Shown piece after piece: positions 8,312-16,572 of a stretch of DNA of 64,000 nucleotides. Positions within the stretch are counted from its first letter, which is position 1. Each line of letters starts with the position of its first letter. Under the pieces are notes generated by a model. It had not been told where the DNA came from and made no database searches. It saw only the letters and a list, made by a program, of their open reading frames with translations. The DNA comes from Nonomuraea sp. NEAU-A123. GTDB lineage: Bacteria; Actinomycetota; Actinomycetes; Streptosporangiales; Streptosporangiaceae. Location of the stretch: positions 62,001 to 126,000 of the forward strand of contig NZ_JAHFZZ010000006.1 of NCBI RefSeq assembly GCF_018603905.1. The letters run 5' to 3'. A program made the translations under genes and the position numbers.

Positions 8312-9106
8312 ATGACGGTTACGACCCCTCCACGCGTGCTGACCGTCGCCGGTTCCGACTCCGGCGGCGGCGCGGGCATCCAGGCCGACCTCAAGACCAT
8401 GCTCGCTCTGGGCGTCCACGGCATGAGCGTCATCGCCGCGGTGACCGCCCAGAACTCGCTGGGCGTCCAGGGCTACTGGGAGCTGCCGCCCGAGGCCGTA
8501 CGGGCGCAGCTCGACTCGGTGCTCGGCGACATCGGCGCGCAGTCGGTCAAGACCGGCATGCTGGCCTCGCCGGGACTGGTCGAGGTCGTGGCGGAGGTGC
8601 TCGGCTCGTACCCGGCGCCGGTGGTGGTCGATCCTGTGGGCGTCTCCAAGCACGGCGACCCGCTGCTGGCGCCCGAGGCCGTCGAGACGGTCAGGACGCG
8701 GCTGCTGCCGGTCGCCACCGTCGTCACCCCCAACCTGTGGGAGGTCGAGCAGCTCACCTCGGTCAAGGTCGAGGACGAGCACGGCCTGCGCCGCGCCGCG
8801 GACGCCATCCTGGAGCTGGGCCCCACCTGGGCCCTGATCAAGGGCGGCCATCTGCCCGGCGAGCCCGTGGACCTGCTCACGGACGGCACGAGCGAGTATC
8901 GCTTCTCCGCCCCGCGCCTGGACAACCGGCACACGCACGGCACGGGCTGCACGCTCGCCTCGGCGATCGCCGCCCGCCTCGCGCTGGGGGACGACGTGCC
9001 GACGGCGGTGGGCAAGGCGAAGGAGTATGTGACGGGCGCCATCGCCAGTGGCTTCCCGCTCGGCGACGGCATCGGCCCGGTCGACCACGCCTGGCGCTGG
9101 CGCTGA
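8312..9106 (+). CDS. thiD: Hydroxymethylpyrimidine/phosphomethylpyrimidine kinase
   Basis: A 264-residue ribokinase-fold enzyme that phosphorylates HMP to HMP-PP for thiamine synthesis. Signature segments are VLTVAGSDSGGGAGIQADLKTM at the start (glycine loop plus substrate pocket), SVKTGMLASPG, VVVDPVGVSKHGDPLL, and the anion hole with catalytic Asp near the end, NRHTHGTGCTLASAIAA. The start at 8312 is preferred, but an ATG three codons upstream (8303) is also possible; neither has a strong ribosome site. The gap after the preceding membrane protein gene is short, so cotranscription is likely. A bidirectional terminator follows. Confidence 0.95.
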   Translation: MTVTTPPRVLTVAGSDSGGGAGIQADLKTMLALGVHGMSVIAAVTAQNSLGVQGYWELPPEAVRAQLDSVLGDIGAQSVKTGMLASPGLVEVVAEVLGSYPAPVVVDPVGVSKHGDPLLAPEAVETVRTRLLPVATVVTPNLWEVEQLTSVKVEDEHGLRRAADAILELGPTWALIKGGHLPGEPVDLLTDGTSEYRFSAPRLDNRHTHGTGCTLASAIAARLALGDDVPTAVGKAKEYVTGAIASGFPLGDGIGPVDHAWRWR

Positions 9107-9127
9107 GTCCGCCCCCGGACATGGCGA

Positions 9128-9160
9128 AAGCCCGCCGCTCGGTATCGAGCAGGCGGGCTT
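9128..9160. terminator. Bidirectional terminator between thiD and rpmB
   Basis: AAGCCCGCC (9128-9136) pairs with GGCGGGCTT (9152-9160), with the inner GCTCG/CGAGC pairing around GTAT. It is flanked by AAA on the left arm and TT on the right, and lies between two convergent genes. Confidence 0.85.
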
Positions 9161-9179
9161 GCGCGAAAGTCGGAACCGG

Positions 9180-9365
9180 CTAGCGAGTGACCTTGCCGGC
9201 CTTGATGCACGAGGTGCACACGTTGAGCTTCTTCGGCGTGCCGCCGATGACCGCGCGGACCGTCTGAATGTTGGGGTTCCAACGACGACGGGTGCGGCGG
9301 TGCGAGTGGGACACGTTGTTGCCGAAGGTCGGCCCCTTGCGGCAGACATCGCAGACGGAAGCCAC
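9180..9365 (-). CDS. rpmB: 50S ribosomal protein L28, zinc-ribbon (four-cysteine) form
   Basis: A 61-residue L28 starting with GTG after AAGGAGC on the minus strand. Segments CDVCRKGPTFGNNVSHSHRRT and RWNPNIQTV are diagnostic. Two CxxC pairs (CDVC near residue 5, CTSC near 50) make it the zinc-binding C+ version. Actinobacteria often carry a second, cysteine-free L28 under zinc control elsewhere; that copy is not in this window. It is divergent from the DAK2 gene, as in other actinomycetes. Confidence 0.97.
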   Translation of the reverse strand: MASVCDVCRKGPTFGNNVSHSHRRTRRRWNPNIQTVRAVIGGTPKKLNVCTSCIKAGKVTR

Positions 9366-9567
9366 GGTATCGCTCCTTAAAACAGTCGATGTGTAGCCCT
9401 GTCCGCTTGATGCTTTCCGGGCGAAGGGCATGCCGGGACACCCGGCCAGCCAGACGAGAATATCCGATCCGCACCACTGGGCGCGAACTCGCGCACTAGA
9501 CGGGCCCAGATGCGGCGATATCCTCCTCCATGAACGGTAGCGCATCCTGGGAGGTCGGAGCGCGCAG

Positions 9568-11112
9568 ATGGAGGTTCTCGACCCGCCCGCCGTACGCCGC
9601 TGGGCTCGCCTGGCCACCGACGCGCTGGGCGGCGCCAAGGCGGAGATCGACGCGCTCAACGTGTTCCCGGTCGCGGACGGCGACACCGGCACCAACCTGC
9701 ACCTGACCATGCTCTCCGCGGCCGAGGCGGTCGAGGCGCTGCCCGACGACGTGGACGCCGCGGTGATGTGGCAGACGCTCTCGTACGGCGCGCTGATCGG
9801 CGCCCGGGGCAACTCGGGGGTCATCGTCAGCCAGGCGCTGCGCGGGCTCGCGGAGGTGCTGAAGGACGGCTCCGACCTGCGCGCCGGGCTGCTGCGGGCG
9901 GCCACCTTGGCCAGGGAGGCCGTGGCCAGGCCGGTCGAGGGCACCGTGCTGAGCGTGCTGGAGGCCGCGGCGCGGGCCGTACAAGAGGTGACGGGAGACC
10001 TCGCGGCGGTCGCGCGGCGGGCGGCCGGGGCGGCGCGCGCGGCGCTGCGGCGCACGCCCGAGCAGCTCGACGTGCTGGCCCGCAGCGGCGTGGTGGACGC
10101 GGGCGGCGCCGGGCTGGCGATCATCCTGGAGTCGCTCGAACGGGTGATCACCGACTCCCACAGCGACCGCTACGACGTGCCCGCGCCGACCGCGCGGATC
10201 TCGCCGATGACCGAGGTGGGCGCCGGCTACGAGGTGATGTACCTGCTCGACGCCGACGACGACGCGGTGGCCAAGCTGCGCGAGGAGCTCGACGCGATGG
10301 GCGACTCGCTCGTGGTGGTCGGCGGCGGTGGCCTGTGGAACGTCCACGTCCATGTCGGCGAGGCCGGTCCCGCGGTCGAGGCGGCGCTGCGCGCGGGCCG
10401 GCCGTACCGGATCAGGATCACCTACCTGGCCGAGCGTACGCACCGGGCCAGCGCGGGCAGGGGAGTGGTGTCGGTCGCGGCGGGCGACGGGATCGCGGCG
10501 CTGTTCGAGGAGTGCGGCGCGGTCGTGGTGCGCCGGGACCCCGGTACGCGGCCCACGCTGCCCGCGATGCTGGCCGCCATCCGGGAGGCGGGCAGCGAGG
10601 TGGCGGTGCTGCCGAACGACGAGGGCGCCCGGGCGGTGGCGACCGCGGCGGCCGAGATCGCCCGAGAGGACGGCGTCGTGGTCAGCGTGCTGCCCACCAG
10701 GGCGACCGTGCAGGGCCTTGCCGCGCTGGCCGTACACGATCCGCTGCGCCGCTTCGACGACGACGTGGTGGCCATGACCGACGCGGCCGGGCACACGCGC
10801 CACGGTCACCTGGTGGTGGCCGACCGCGAGGCGGTCACGAGCGCGGGCGTGTGCCGTCCCGGTGACGTGCTCGGGCTGATCGACGGCGACGTGTCGGTGA
10901 TCGGCGAGACGCTGGAGGACGTGGCCACGCTCGTCGTGGACCGGATGGTGGCGGGCGGCGGCGAACTGGTCACCCTGGTCACGGGCGCCGACGCGCCGGT
11001 ACGGCTGGCCGGACACGTCGAAGCGCACCTCGGGGCCATCAGGCCCGACGTGGACCTGGTCGTCTACGACGGAGAACAGGGCGGTTACCCGCTGCTCATC
11101 GGTGTCGAATGA
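9568..11112 (+). CDS. DAK2 domain protein, fatty acid kinase FakA-like
   Basis: A 514-residue protein with an N-terminal DAK2 (DhaL) nucleotide-binding domain: DALNVFPVADGDTGTNLHLTM supplies the Asp triad that holds Mg-ATP, followed by GARGNSGVIVSQALRGLAEVL. The middle and C-terminal parts match the YloV/FakA family. There FakA phosphorylates fatty acids carried by a DegV-like FakB partner; no FakB is in this window. The gene sits between rpmB and recG, a conserved order. It ends 34 bases before recG and probably shares its transcript. The fatty acid kinase role is inferred from the family. Confidence 0.9.
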   Translation: MEVLDPPAVRRWARLATDALGGAKAEIDALNVFPVADGDTGTNLHLTMLSAAEAVEALPDDVDAAVMWQTLSYGALIGARGNSGVIVSQALRGLAEVLKDGSDLRAGLLRAATLAREAVARPVEGTVLSVLEAAARAVQEVTGDLAAVARRAAGAARAALRRTPEQLDVLARSGVVDAGGAGLAIILESLERVITDSHSDRYDVPAPTARISPMTEVGAGYEVMYLLDADDDAVAKLREELDAMGDSLVVVGGGGLWNVHVHVGEAGPAVEAALRAGRPYRIRITYLAERTHRASAGRGVVSVAAGDGIAALFEECGAVVVRRDPGTRPTLPAMLAAIREAGSEVAVLPNDEGARAVATAAAEIAREDGVVVSVLPTRATVQGLAALAVHDPLRRFDDDVVAMTDAAGHTRHGHLVVADREAVTSAGVCRPGDVLGLIDGDVSVIGETLEDVATLVVDRMVAGGGELVTLVTGADAPVRLAGHVEAHLGAIRPDVDLVVYDGEQGGYPLLIGVE

Positions 11113-11146
11113 TTCCTGTCGGCCGCAGGCGGTAGAACATAGTCCC

Positions 11147-13327
11147 GTGAGCCGTTTCGACGAGCCCCTGACGAAAGCGCTCGACCCCAAGACCGCCAAG
11201 CTGCTGCACAGCGTGCTCGGCCTGGAGACGGTCGGCGACCTGCTGCGCCACTACCCACGCCGCTACGCCGAGCGCGGGGAGCTGACCTCGCTCGACGCGC
11301 TGGAGGTCGACGAGCACGTCACCGTGGTGGGCGAGGTCACCAGGCTGATGCGCAAACCCATGCGCAACCGCGGCGGCACCTGGCTGGAGGCCGAGGTCGT
11401 CGACGGCGGGCGCAACAAGATCTACCTGGCGTTCTTCGGCAAGGGCTCGCACGTGGCCGAGTCGCGGCTCAAGCCCGGGCGGCGCGGCATGTTCGCCGGG
11501 AAGGTGGGCCTGTTCGGGTCCAGGACCAACCCGCGCTGGCAGTTGTCGCATCCGGAGTTCGAGCTGTTCGAGGAGGGTGAGGCGAGCGCGGAGGACTTCG
11601 CGGCGGCGCCCGTCCCGATCTACCCGGCGGGCAAGGACCTGACGCCGTGGGCGATCAGGCGGGCGATCGGCGTGGTCCTCGACACGCTCGGGCCCCTCGA
11701 CGATCCGCTGCCCGTCTCGCTGCGGGCCCGTCGCGGGCTGGAGGAGCTGGGCGAGGCGCTGGTGGCCATCCACCGGCCGAAGGACTTCGCCGACATGCAG
11801 CGGGCGCGCAAGCGGCTGAAGTTCGACGAGGCGTTCGTCCTCCAGGCGGTGCTGCTGCAGCGCAGGCAGGCGGCGACCGCGTGGCCCGCCAAGCCACGCC
11901 CCCGGCGCGGTGACGGCCTGCTGGCCGACTTCGACGGACGCCTGCCGTTCACGCTGACCGAGGGGCAGGCGCTCGTCGGCGAGGAGATCGCCGCCGACCT
12001 GGCGCTGGAGCACCCCATGCACCGGCTGCTGCAGGGCGAGGTGGGCGCGGGCAAGACCGTGGTGGCGCTGCGCGCGATGCTGCAGGTGGTCGACGCGGGC
12101 GGCCAGGCCGTGCTGCTGGCGCCCACCGAGGTGCTGGCCCAGCAGCACCACCGCTCGATCCGCGGCATGCTGGGCGACCTCGCGCAGGGCGGCATGTTCG
12201 GCGGCACGGCCGTCACCCTGCTCACCGGCTCCATGGGCGCCGCCGCGCGCAGGTCCGCGCTGCTCGACGCCGCGTCCGGCACCGCGGGCATCGTCGTGGG
12301 CACGCACGCCCTGCTCCAGGAGCACGTCCAGTTCGCCGACCTGGGGCTGGTCGTGGTCGACGAGCAGCACCGGTTCGGCGTGGAGCAGCGTGACGCGCTG
12401 CGCGAGAAGGCCGGCGGCGGCCGTCCGCACGTGCTGGTCATGACCGCCACTCCGATCCCGCGCACGGTCGCCATGACGGTCTTCGGCGACCTGGAGGTCT
12501 CGACGCTGTCGCAACTGCCCTCGGGCCGGGCGCCCATCACCACCCACGTCGTGCCCGCCGCCGAGAAGCCGCACTTCCTGGAGCGCACCTGGGAGCGGGT
12601 TCGCGAGGAGGTGGCACTCGGCAGGCAGGCCTACATCGTCTGCCCCCGCATCGGCGATCTGGAGGGCGACGAGGGGGACCTGGCGGCTCCGCCGTCGTCC
12701 GACGAGGAGCGGCGCCCGCCGCTGGCCGTCCTCGACGTGGCCGAGCTGCTCTCCGAGGGGCCCTTCCACGATCTCCGGCTGGGCGTCCTGCACGGCAAGC
12801 TCCCGCCGGAGGAGAAGGACGCGATCATGCGCGCCTTCACCCGCGGCGAGCTCGACGTTCTCGTCGCCACCACGGTCATCGAGGTCGGCGTCGACGTCCC
12901 CAACGCCTCAGTCATGATCATCATGGACGCCGACCGCTTCGGCGTCTCCCAGCTCCACCAACTCCGCGGCAGAGTAGGCCGCGGCGGCCTCCCCGGCCTC
13001 TGCCTCCTGATCTCCGACTTCCCCGAAGGCACCCCCGCTCGAGCCCGCCTGTCGGCAGTGGCCGCGACCCTCGACGGCTTCGAGTTGTCCCGCGTAGACC
13101 TGGAGCAACGCAGAGAGGGCGACGTCCTAGGAGCCGCCCAATCAGGCAAACGCTCGTCCTTGAAGCTGCTCCAACTCCTCCGCGACGAGGACGTCATAGA
13201 AACAGCGAGAGAAGACGCCGGGGCCCTCTTGGCAGCCGACCCAGCCCTGACCTCAAACGACGCCCTGCGCGCGGAGATAGACCGCCTGCTGGCAGACGAA
13301 AAAGCGGAGTACTTGGAGAAGACCTGA
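11147..13327 (+). CDS. recG: ATP-dependent DNA helicase RecG
   Basis: A 726-residue RecG that remodels stalled forks and Holliday junctions. An N-terminal wedge/OB domain (LLRHYPRRYAERGELTSL, then VVGEVTRLM) precedes two helicase domains. The motor motifs are LLQGEVGAGKTVVALRAM (Walker A, about 300), LLAPTEVLAQQHH, LVVVDEQHRFGVEQR (DEQH), VMTATPIPRTVAM, VLHGKLPPEEKDAIM, VATTVIEVGVDVPNA and QLRGRVGRG. The GTG at 11147 begins with SRFDEPL, the usual N-terminus. The last ~430 bases use many A-ending codons unlike the rest (see findings). Confidence 0.96.
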   Translation: MSRFDEPLTKALDPKTAKLLHSVLGLETVGDLLRHYPRRYAERGELTSLDALEVDEHVTVVGEVTRLMRKPMRNRGGTWLEAEVVDGGRNKIYLAFFGKGSHVAESRLKPGRRGMFAGKVGLFGSRTNPRWQLSHPEFELFEEGEASAEDFAAAPVPIYPAGKDLTPWAIRRAIGVVLDTLGPLDDPLPVSLRARRGLEELGEALVAIHRPKDFADMQRARKRLKFDEAFVLQAVLLQRRQAATAWPAKPRPRRGDGLLADFDGRLPFTLTEGQALVGEEIAADLALEHPMHRLLQGEVGAGKTVVALRAMLQVVDAGGQAVLLAPTEVLAQQHHRSIRGMLGDLAQGGMFGGTAVTLLTGSMGAAARRSALLDAASGTAGIVVGTHALLQEHVQFADLGLVVVDEQHRFGVEQRDALREKAGGGRPHVLVMTATPIPRTVAMTVFGDLEVSTLSQLPSGRAPITTHVVPAAEKPHFLERTWERVREEVALGRQAYIVCPRIGDLEGDEGDLAAPPSSDEERRPPLAVLDVAELLSEGPFHDLRLGVLHGKLPPEEKDAIMRAFTRGELDVLVATTVIEVGVDVPNASVMIIMDADRFGVSQLHQLRGRVGRGGLPGLCLLISDFPEGTPARARLSAVAATLDGFELSRVDLEQRREGDVLGAAQSGKRSSLKLLQLLRDEDVIETAREDAGALLAADPALTSNDALRAEIDRLLADEKAEYLEKT

Positions 13328-13749
13328 GAACGGCCCGCAGAGAGTCCACGGAATCTGAGTAAGAATCGCACGTAACGGCGCCCGACCATGTGCGGGTTCA
13401 GCGGCCGTTTTCCTGGAGGCCCTCAGCCACGTATGGCGGGTGGCGGCCAACCCGGCCGTGCCGTAAAAACAAAAAAAGCCCTTGATCTTGATGTTGATAT
13501 GGTGCCCAGCCGCGGGGACGGCCTCCCCCCGAATGCCGTCCCCGGCTGGGCCCACCCTCGGGTCAGGTGCCGAGGGAACCGGCGTGCGGAAGGGCTCACG
13601 ATCACGCCGGTCGGCCTTCAACTGGGTCACCTTGAAGGCCGCAGGACCCATCATGCGAGACCCTCCGCGCGTTGGGAATCACCCTTGCGTACTCGAGGCC
13701 GACACTTGTCCACTCTTGACCTGCGTGGACATGCGGAACAATGGTCCGC
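13328..13749. other. 420-base gene-free stretch with a long hairpin
   Basis: I see no convincing gene here. It holds an A-rich tract (AAAAACAAAAAAAG near 13464-13478), a short alternating repeat (CTTGATCTTGATGTTGAT, ending near 13499), and a 17-pair stem at 13504-13551 with one 2-base bulge and a 12-base loop. Read on the minus strand the hairpin is followed about 30 bases later by a T-tract. The right end should hold the rsmD promoter. Confidence 0.55.
13504..13551. terminator. Strong hairpin downstream of recG
   Basis: GCCCAGC plus CGGGGACGGC (13504-13522, CG bulge) pairs perfectly with GCCGTCCCCG plus GCTGGGC (13535-13551). There is no T-run directly after it on the plus strand, so it may be a non-canonical actinobacterial terminator for recG or an RNA element. 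Confidence 0.45.
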
Positions 13750-14316
13750 ATGACTCGGATCATCGCGGGGAGCGCGGGTGGCAGGCGGTTGGCCGTGCCG
13801 CCGGGGCGCGGGACGAGGCCGACCAGTGACAGGGCGCGAGAAGGGATCTTCTTGACCCTCGACTCCCTGCACGGGCTGGAGGGGGCCCGGGTGATCGATC
13901 TGTACGCGGGTTCGGGGGCCGTCGGGCTGGAGGCGCTGTCCCGGGGGGCGGACTGCGCGGTGCTCGTGGAGTCCGACCCCAGGGCCGTCCGGACGATCAA
14001 GGCGAACGTCGAGGCGCTGGCGCTGGACGGGGCCCGGGTGGTGGCCGACAAGGTGGAGCGGTTCCTGGCAAAACCCGATGACGGCGGATACGACATAGTT
14101 TTCGCGGATCCGCCCTACGCCGTCACCGACAGTGAGGTCACGCGCGTGCTGGAGTCCCTGCGCGACAACGGCTGGTTGATCAATGGGGCTTTGGTGGCGT
14201 TCGAGCGGGAAAGCAGGGGAAAGGCCCTCGTGTGGCCTGAAGGCTACGTTGAGGAGAGGGTCCGTCGCTACGGCGAAGCGTCCGTTTGGTACGGTCGCGC
14301 CGCCGGGAACCCGTAG
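13750..14316 (+). CDS. rsmD: 16S rRNA (guanine(966)-N(2))-methyltransferase
   Basis: A 188-residue SAM-dependent methyltransferase that modifies G966 of 16S rRNA. It starts MTRIIAGSAGGRRLAVP, the family N-terminus. The SAM-binding motif is VIDLYAGSGAVGLEALSRG, followed by VLVESDPRAVRTIK, and the catalytic motif is DIVFADPPYAV (DPPY, for exocyclic amines). An in-frame ATG three codons upstream (13741) is an alternative start. The 13750 start lies 5 bases after a weak -10 (CAATGG), so the message may be leaderless. It is 15 bases ahead of coaD, a standard pair. Confidence 0.94.
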   Translation: MTRIIAGSAGGRRLAVPPGRGTRPTSDRAREGIFLTLDSLHGLEGARVIDLYAGSGAVGLEALSRGADCAVLVESDPRAVRTIKANVEALALDGARVVADKVERFLAKPDDGGYDIVFADPPYAVTDSEVTRVLESLRDNGWLINGALVAFERESRGKALVWPEGYVEERVRRYGEASVWYGRAAGNP

Positions 14317-14331
14317 ACCTGGGGAGGCGTT

Positions 14332-14808
14332 TTGCGCCGCGTTGTCTGCCCGGGGTCGTTCGACCCCATCACCAACGGCCACCTCGACATCATCGGCCGG
14401 GCTGCCCGGCTGTACGACGAGGTGACCGTGGCTGTGCTCATCAATCTCGAGAAGAGCGGCCTGTTCACGGTCGATGAGCGGATCGAGGTCCTGCACACCG
14501 TGACCAAGGAGTACTCGAACGTCAAGGTGCGGAAGTTCCACGGTCTGCTCGTAGACTTCTGCAAGCAGAACGGCATCCCCGCGATCGTCAAGGGGATCAG
14601 GGTGGTCAGCGACTTCGACTACGAACTGCAGATGGCCCAGCTCAACTACCGGTTGTCCGGGGTCGAGACGCTGTTCATGCCGACGAACCCCGAATACTCC
14701 TTCCTGTCCTCCAGCCGGGTCAAGGAGATCGCCCGATACGGTGGTGACGTGTCCGGATTGGTGCCTGACCTGGTCCACGAGCTCCTCATCGAGCGGCTCA
14801 GGGGCTGA
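14332..14808 (+). CDS. coaD: Phosphopantetheine adenylyltransferase
   Basis: A 158-residue CoaD, the penultimate enzyme of coenzyme A synthesis. The nucleotidyltransferase motif VCPGSFDPITNGHLDIIGRA (with the HxGH-type TNGH) opens the protein; VKGIRVVSDFDYELQMAQLN and the ISSTxxR-like FLSSSRVKEIARYGG motif near the end complete the active site. Translation begins at a TTG preceded by GGGGAGG, which fixes the start since no ATG or GTG is available upstream of the conserved PGSFDP. It is in an operon with rsmD. Confidence 0.97.
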   Translation: MRRVVCPGSFDPITNGHLDIIGRAARLYDEVTVAVLINLEKSGLFTVDERIEVLHTVTKEYSNVKVRKFHGLLVDFCKQNGIPAIVKGIRVVSDFDYELQMAQLNYRLSGVETLFMPTNPEYSFLSSSRVKEIARYGGDVSGLVPDLVHELLIERLRG

Positions 14809-14878
14809 CGCCAACCTGGTATCCTTTCATTTCGGCCTTGTACGACGGCGATAATTTCGCCATGCCTAGCGAGAGCAG

Positions 14879-15430
14879 ATGACTCAGCACCTCGACCCCC
14901 GCTCCCCTTGGGTGATCTCCACTCACGACCTGGGTAGGCGACCGGGCTCGATGAAGCGGATGACCCTGTCCCTCCCGGCACCGGTGGATCTCGGCGTCAA
15001 CATGATCGGTGTCCCCAAGGACGCCGAAGTCGAGCTGGAGATCCGGCTCGAAGCAGTGATGGAAGGCGTGCTCGTCTCGGGCACGGCGCAGGCCCCGCTC
15101 GCCGGGGAGTGCGTGCGGTGCCTGGACCCGGTCACCTCGGAGATCGAGGTCGACCTGCAGGAGCTGTTCTTCTACTCCAACGAGGACGCCTCGGAGGAGG
15201 ATTCACTGCTCGACGGCGAACTACTCGACCTCGAGCCGACGTTCCGCGACGCGGCGGTGCTCGCACTGCCGCTGAGTCCCGTCTGCGGCGAAGACTGCAC
15301 GGGCCTCTGCACGGAATGCGGGGTCAAGCTGGCCGAGGCCGGCGATGACCACCGGCACGAGAAGATCGACGCCCGATGGGCGTCGTTGCAAGGTCTGGTT
15401 ACCGAGAACGATAACGATCAGGAGAAGTGA
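14879..15430 (+). CDS. YceD family (DUF177) protein
   Basis: A 183-residue YceD/DUF177 protein. The core shows GTAQAPLAGECVRCLDPVTSEIE and, near the C-terminus, LSPVCGEDCTGLCTECGVKLAEA, giving paired cysteines that could bind zinc. The family is nearly always encoded next to rpmF and is implicated in 23S rRNA accumulation and ribosome assembly. Here it is directly upstream of rpmF with a 1-base gap, so the two are cotranslated or tightly coupled. A poor ribosome site (GAGAGCAG) precedes the ATG. Confidence 0.92.
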   Translation: MTQHLDPRSPWVISTHDLGRRPGSMKRMTLSLPAPVDLGVNMIGVPKDAEVELEIRLEAVMEGVLVSGTAQAPLAGECVRCLDPVTSEIEVDLQELFFYSNEDASEEDSLLDGELLDLEPTFRDAAVLALPLSPVCGEDCTGLCTECGVKLAEAGDDHRHEKIDARWASLQGLVTENDNDQEK

Positions 15431-15431
15431 C

Positions 15432-15611
15432 GTGGCCGTCCCGAAGCGAAAGATGTCGCGGAGCAACACCCGCGCCCGTCGCTCCCAGTGGAAGACGACT
15501 GCTGTCGCCCTGGTGAGCTGCCCGCAGTGCCGTTCGCCGAAGCAGCCGCACATCGCGTGCCCGACCTGCGGCACCTACAACCGCCGTCAGGTGATCGAGC
15601 CGTCCGCCTGA
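15432..15611 (+). CDS. rpmF: 50S ribosomal protein L32
   Basis: A 59-residue L32 with GTG start: AVPKRKMSRSNTRARRSQWK is diagnostic. CPQC and CPTC pairs form the zinc ribbon, so this is the C+ version like the L28 encoded upstream. The ribosome site GGAGAAG lies inside the end of the yceD gene. Two hairpins follow it. Confidence 0.97.
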   Translation: MAVPKRKMSRSNTRARRSQWKTTAVALVSCPQCRSPKQPHIACPTCGTYNRRQVIEPSA

Positions 15612-15625
15612 TCGCACCGCCTGGT

Positions 15626-15692
15626 GAGCGGTCCGTGACCGCTCAAAGGGTTTGACGCACTGCCGACCGGGTGCCATGGTGCCCCGGTCGGC
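15626..15692 (+). terminator. Tandem hairpins after rpmF
   Basis: First stem GAGCGGT/ACCGCTC (15626-15644, CCGTG loop); second stem GCCGACCGGG/CCCGGTCGGC (15662-15692). Both stems are perfect. Neither is followed by a T-run. A TTGACG (15652) between them may be a -35 for rnc, so the second may instead be part of its leader. Confidence 0.55.
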
Positions 15693-15831
15693 GTTACCGT
15701 CTGACGCGTGCGGTGGCGGTTCGCCCGCGGCCGTGGTGGACGCCGGGGTCTCGTCCCCCCGACGCCCACCACGTTTTCGGGCATCTTCCGCAGCCGTCGC
15801 GCCTTGTGAAGATGTCCGAGGAGGAAAGCAC

Positions 15832-16572
15832 GTGGGCGCAGGTCCTAAGCCGGTGGCCGTCGAGGTCGCCAGAGAAGAGCTGGAGCGGGTGCTGCTGGTC
15901 GGCCTCGGGGCCGACATCCTGGAGCGGGCGCTGACCCACCGCTCCTACGCGTACGAGAACGGCGGCCTGCCCACCAACGAGCGCCTGGAGTTCCTCGGCG
16001 ACTCGGTGCTCGGCCTCGTCGTGACCGACACCCTCTACCGCAACCACCCCGACCTGCCCGAAGGCCAGCTGGCCAAGCTGCGGGCCGCGGTGGTCAACAT
16101 GCGTGCCCTGGCCGATGTGGCCCGCACGCTCGGCCTGGGCCGGTTCCTGCGGCTCGGCAGGGGCGAGGAGGGCACGGGCGGCCGCGACAAGTCGTCGATC
16201 CTGGCCGACACGCTGGAGGCGCTGATCGGCGCCGTCTATGTCGACAAGGGCCTCGACGAGGCGTTCCGGGTCGTGCACCTGCTGTTCGATCCGCTGATCG
16301 TCCGTTCGGCGTCGCTGGGCGCCGGCCTCGACTGGAAGACCTCGTTGCAGGAGCTCACCGCCTCCGAGGCGCTCGGCGTGCCCGAATACCACGTCGAGGA
16401 GAGCGGCCCCGACCACGCCAAGTCCTTCACCGCCGAGGTGCGCGTGGGCGGCGAGTCCTACGGCTCGGGCACCGGACGCAGCAAGAAAGAGGCCGAGCAG
16501 CAGGCGGCCGAGGCGGCGTGGACCCGCATCAGGGCCCGCCGCGAGCAGCGCGAGAGCCAGCCGGCGGGCTAG
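15832..16572 (+). CDS. rnc: Ribonuclease III
   Basis: A 246-residue RNase III that cleaves double-stranded RNA, including rRNA precursors. The catalytic domain carries LTHRSYAYENGG and the signature NERLEFLGDSVLGLVVTD; the second metal-site glutamate lies in LADTLEALIGAVYVDKG. A double-stranded RNA-binding domain follows (DWKTSLQELTASEALG to GRSKKEAEQQAAEAAW). The GTG at 15832 has a good AGGAGG site 7 bases upstream, and the frame further upstream has no conserved residues. The stop abuts the mutM start with no gap. Confidence 0.96.
   Translation: MGAGPKPVAVEVAREELERVLLVGLGADILERALTHRSYAYENGGLPTNERLEFLGDSVLGLVVTDTLYRNHPDLPEGQLAKLRAAVVNMRALADVARTLGLGRFLRLGRGEEGTGGRDKSSILADTLEALIGAVYVDKGLDEAFRVVHLLFDPLIVRSASLGAGLDWKTSLQELTASEALGVPEYHVEESGPDHAKSFTAEVRVGGESYGSGTGRSKKEAEQQAAEAAWTRIRARREQRESQPAG

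Noticed and set aside
13253..13654. Possible 133-codon minus-strand gene after recG
   Set aside because: It runs through the hairpin, the A-tract and the end of recG, has no ribosome site and no recognisable domain.
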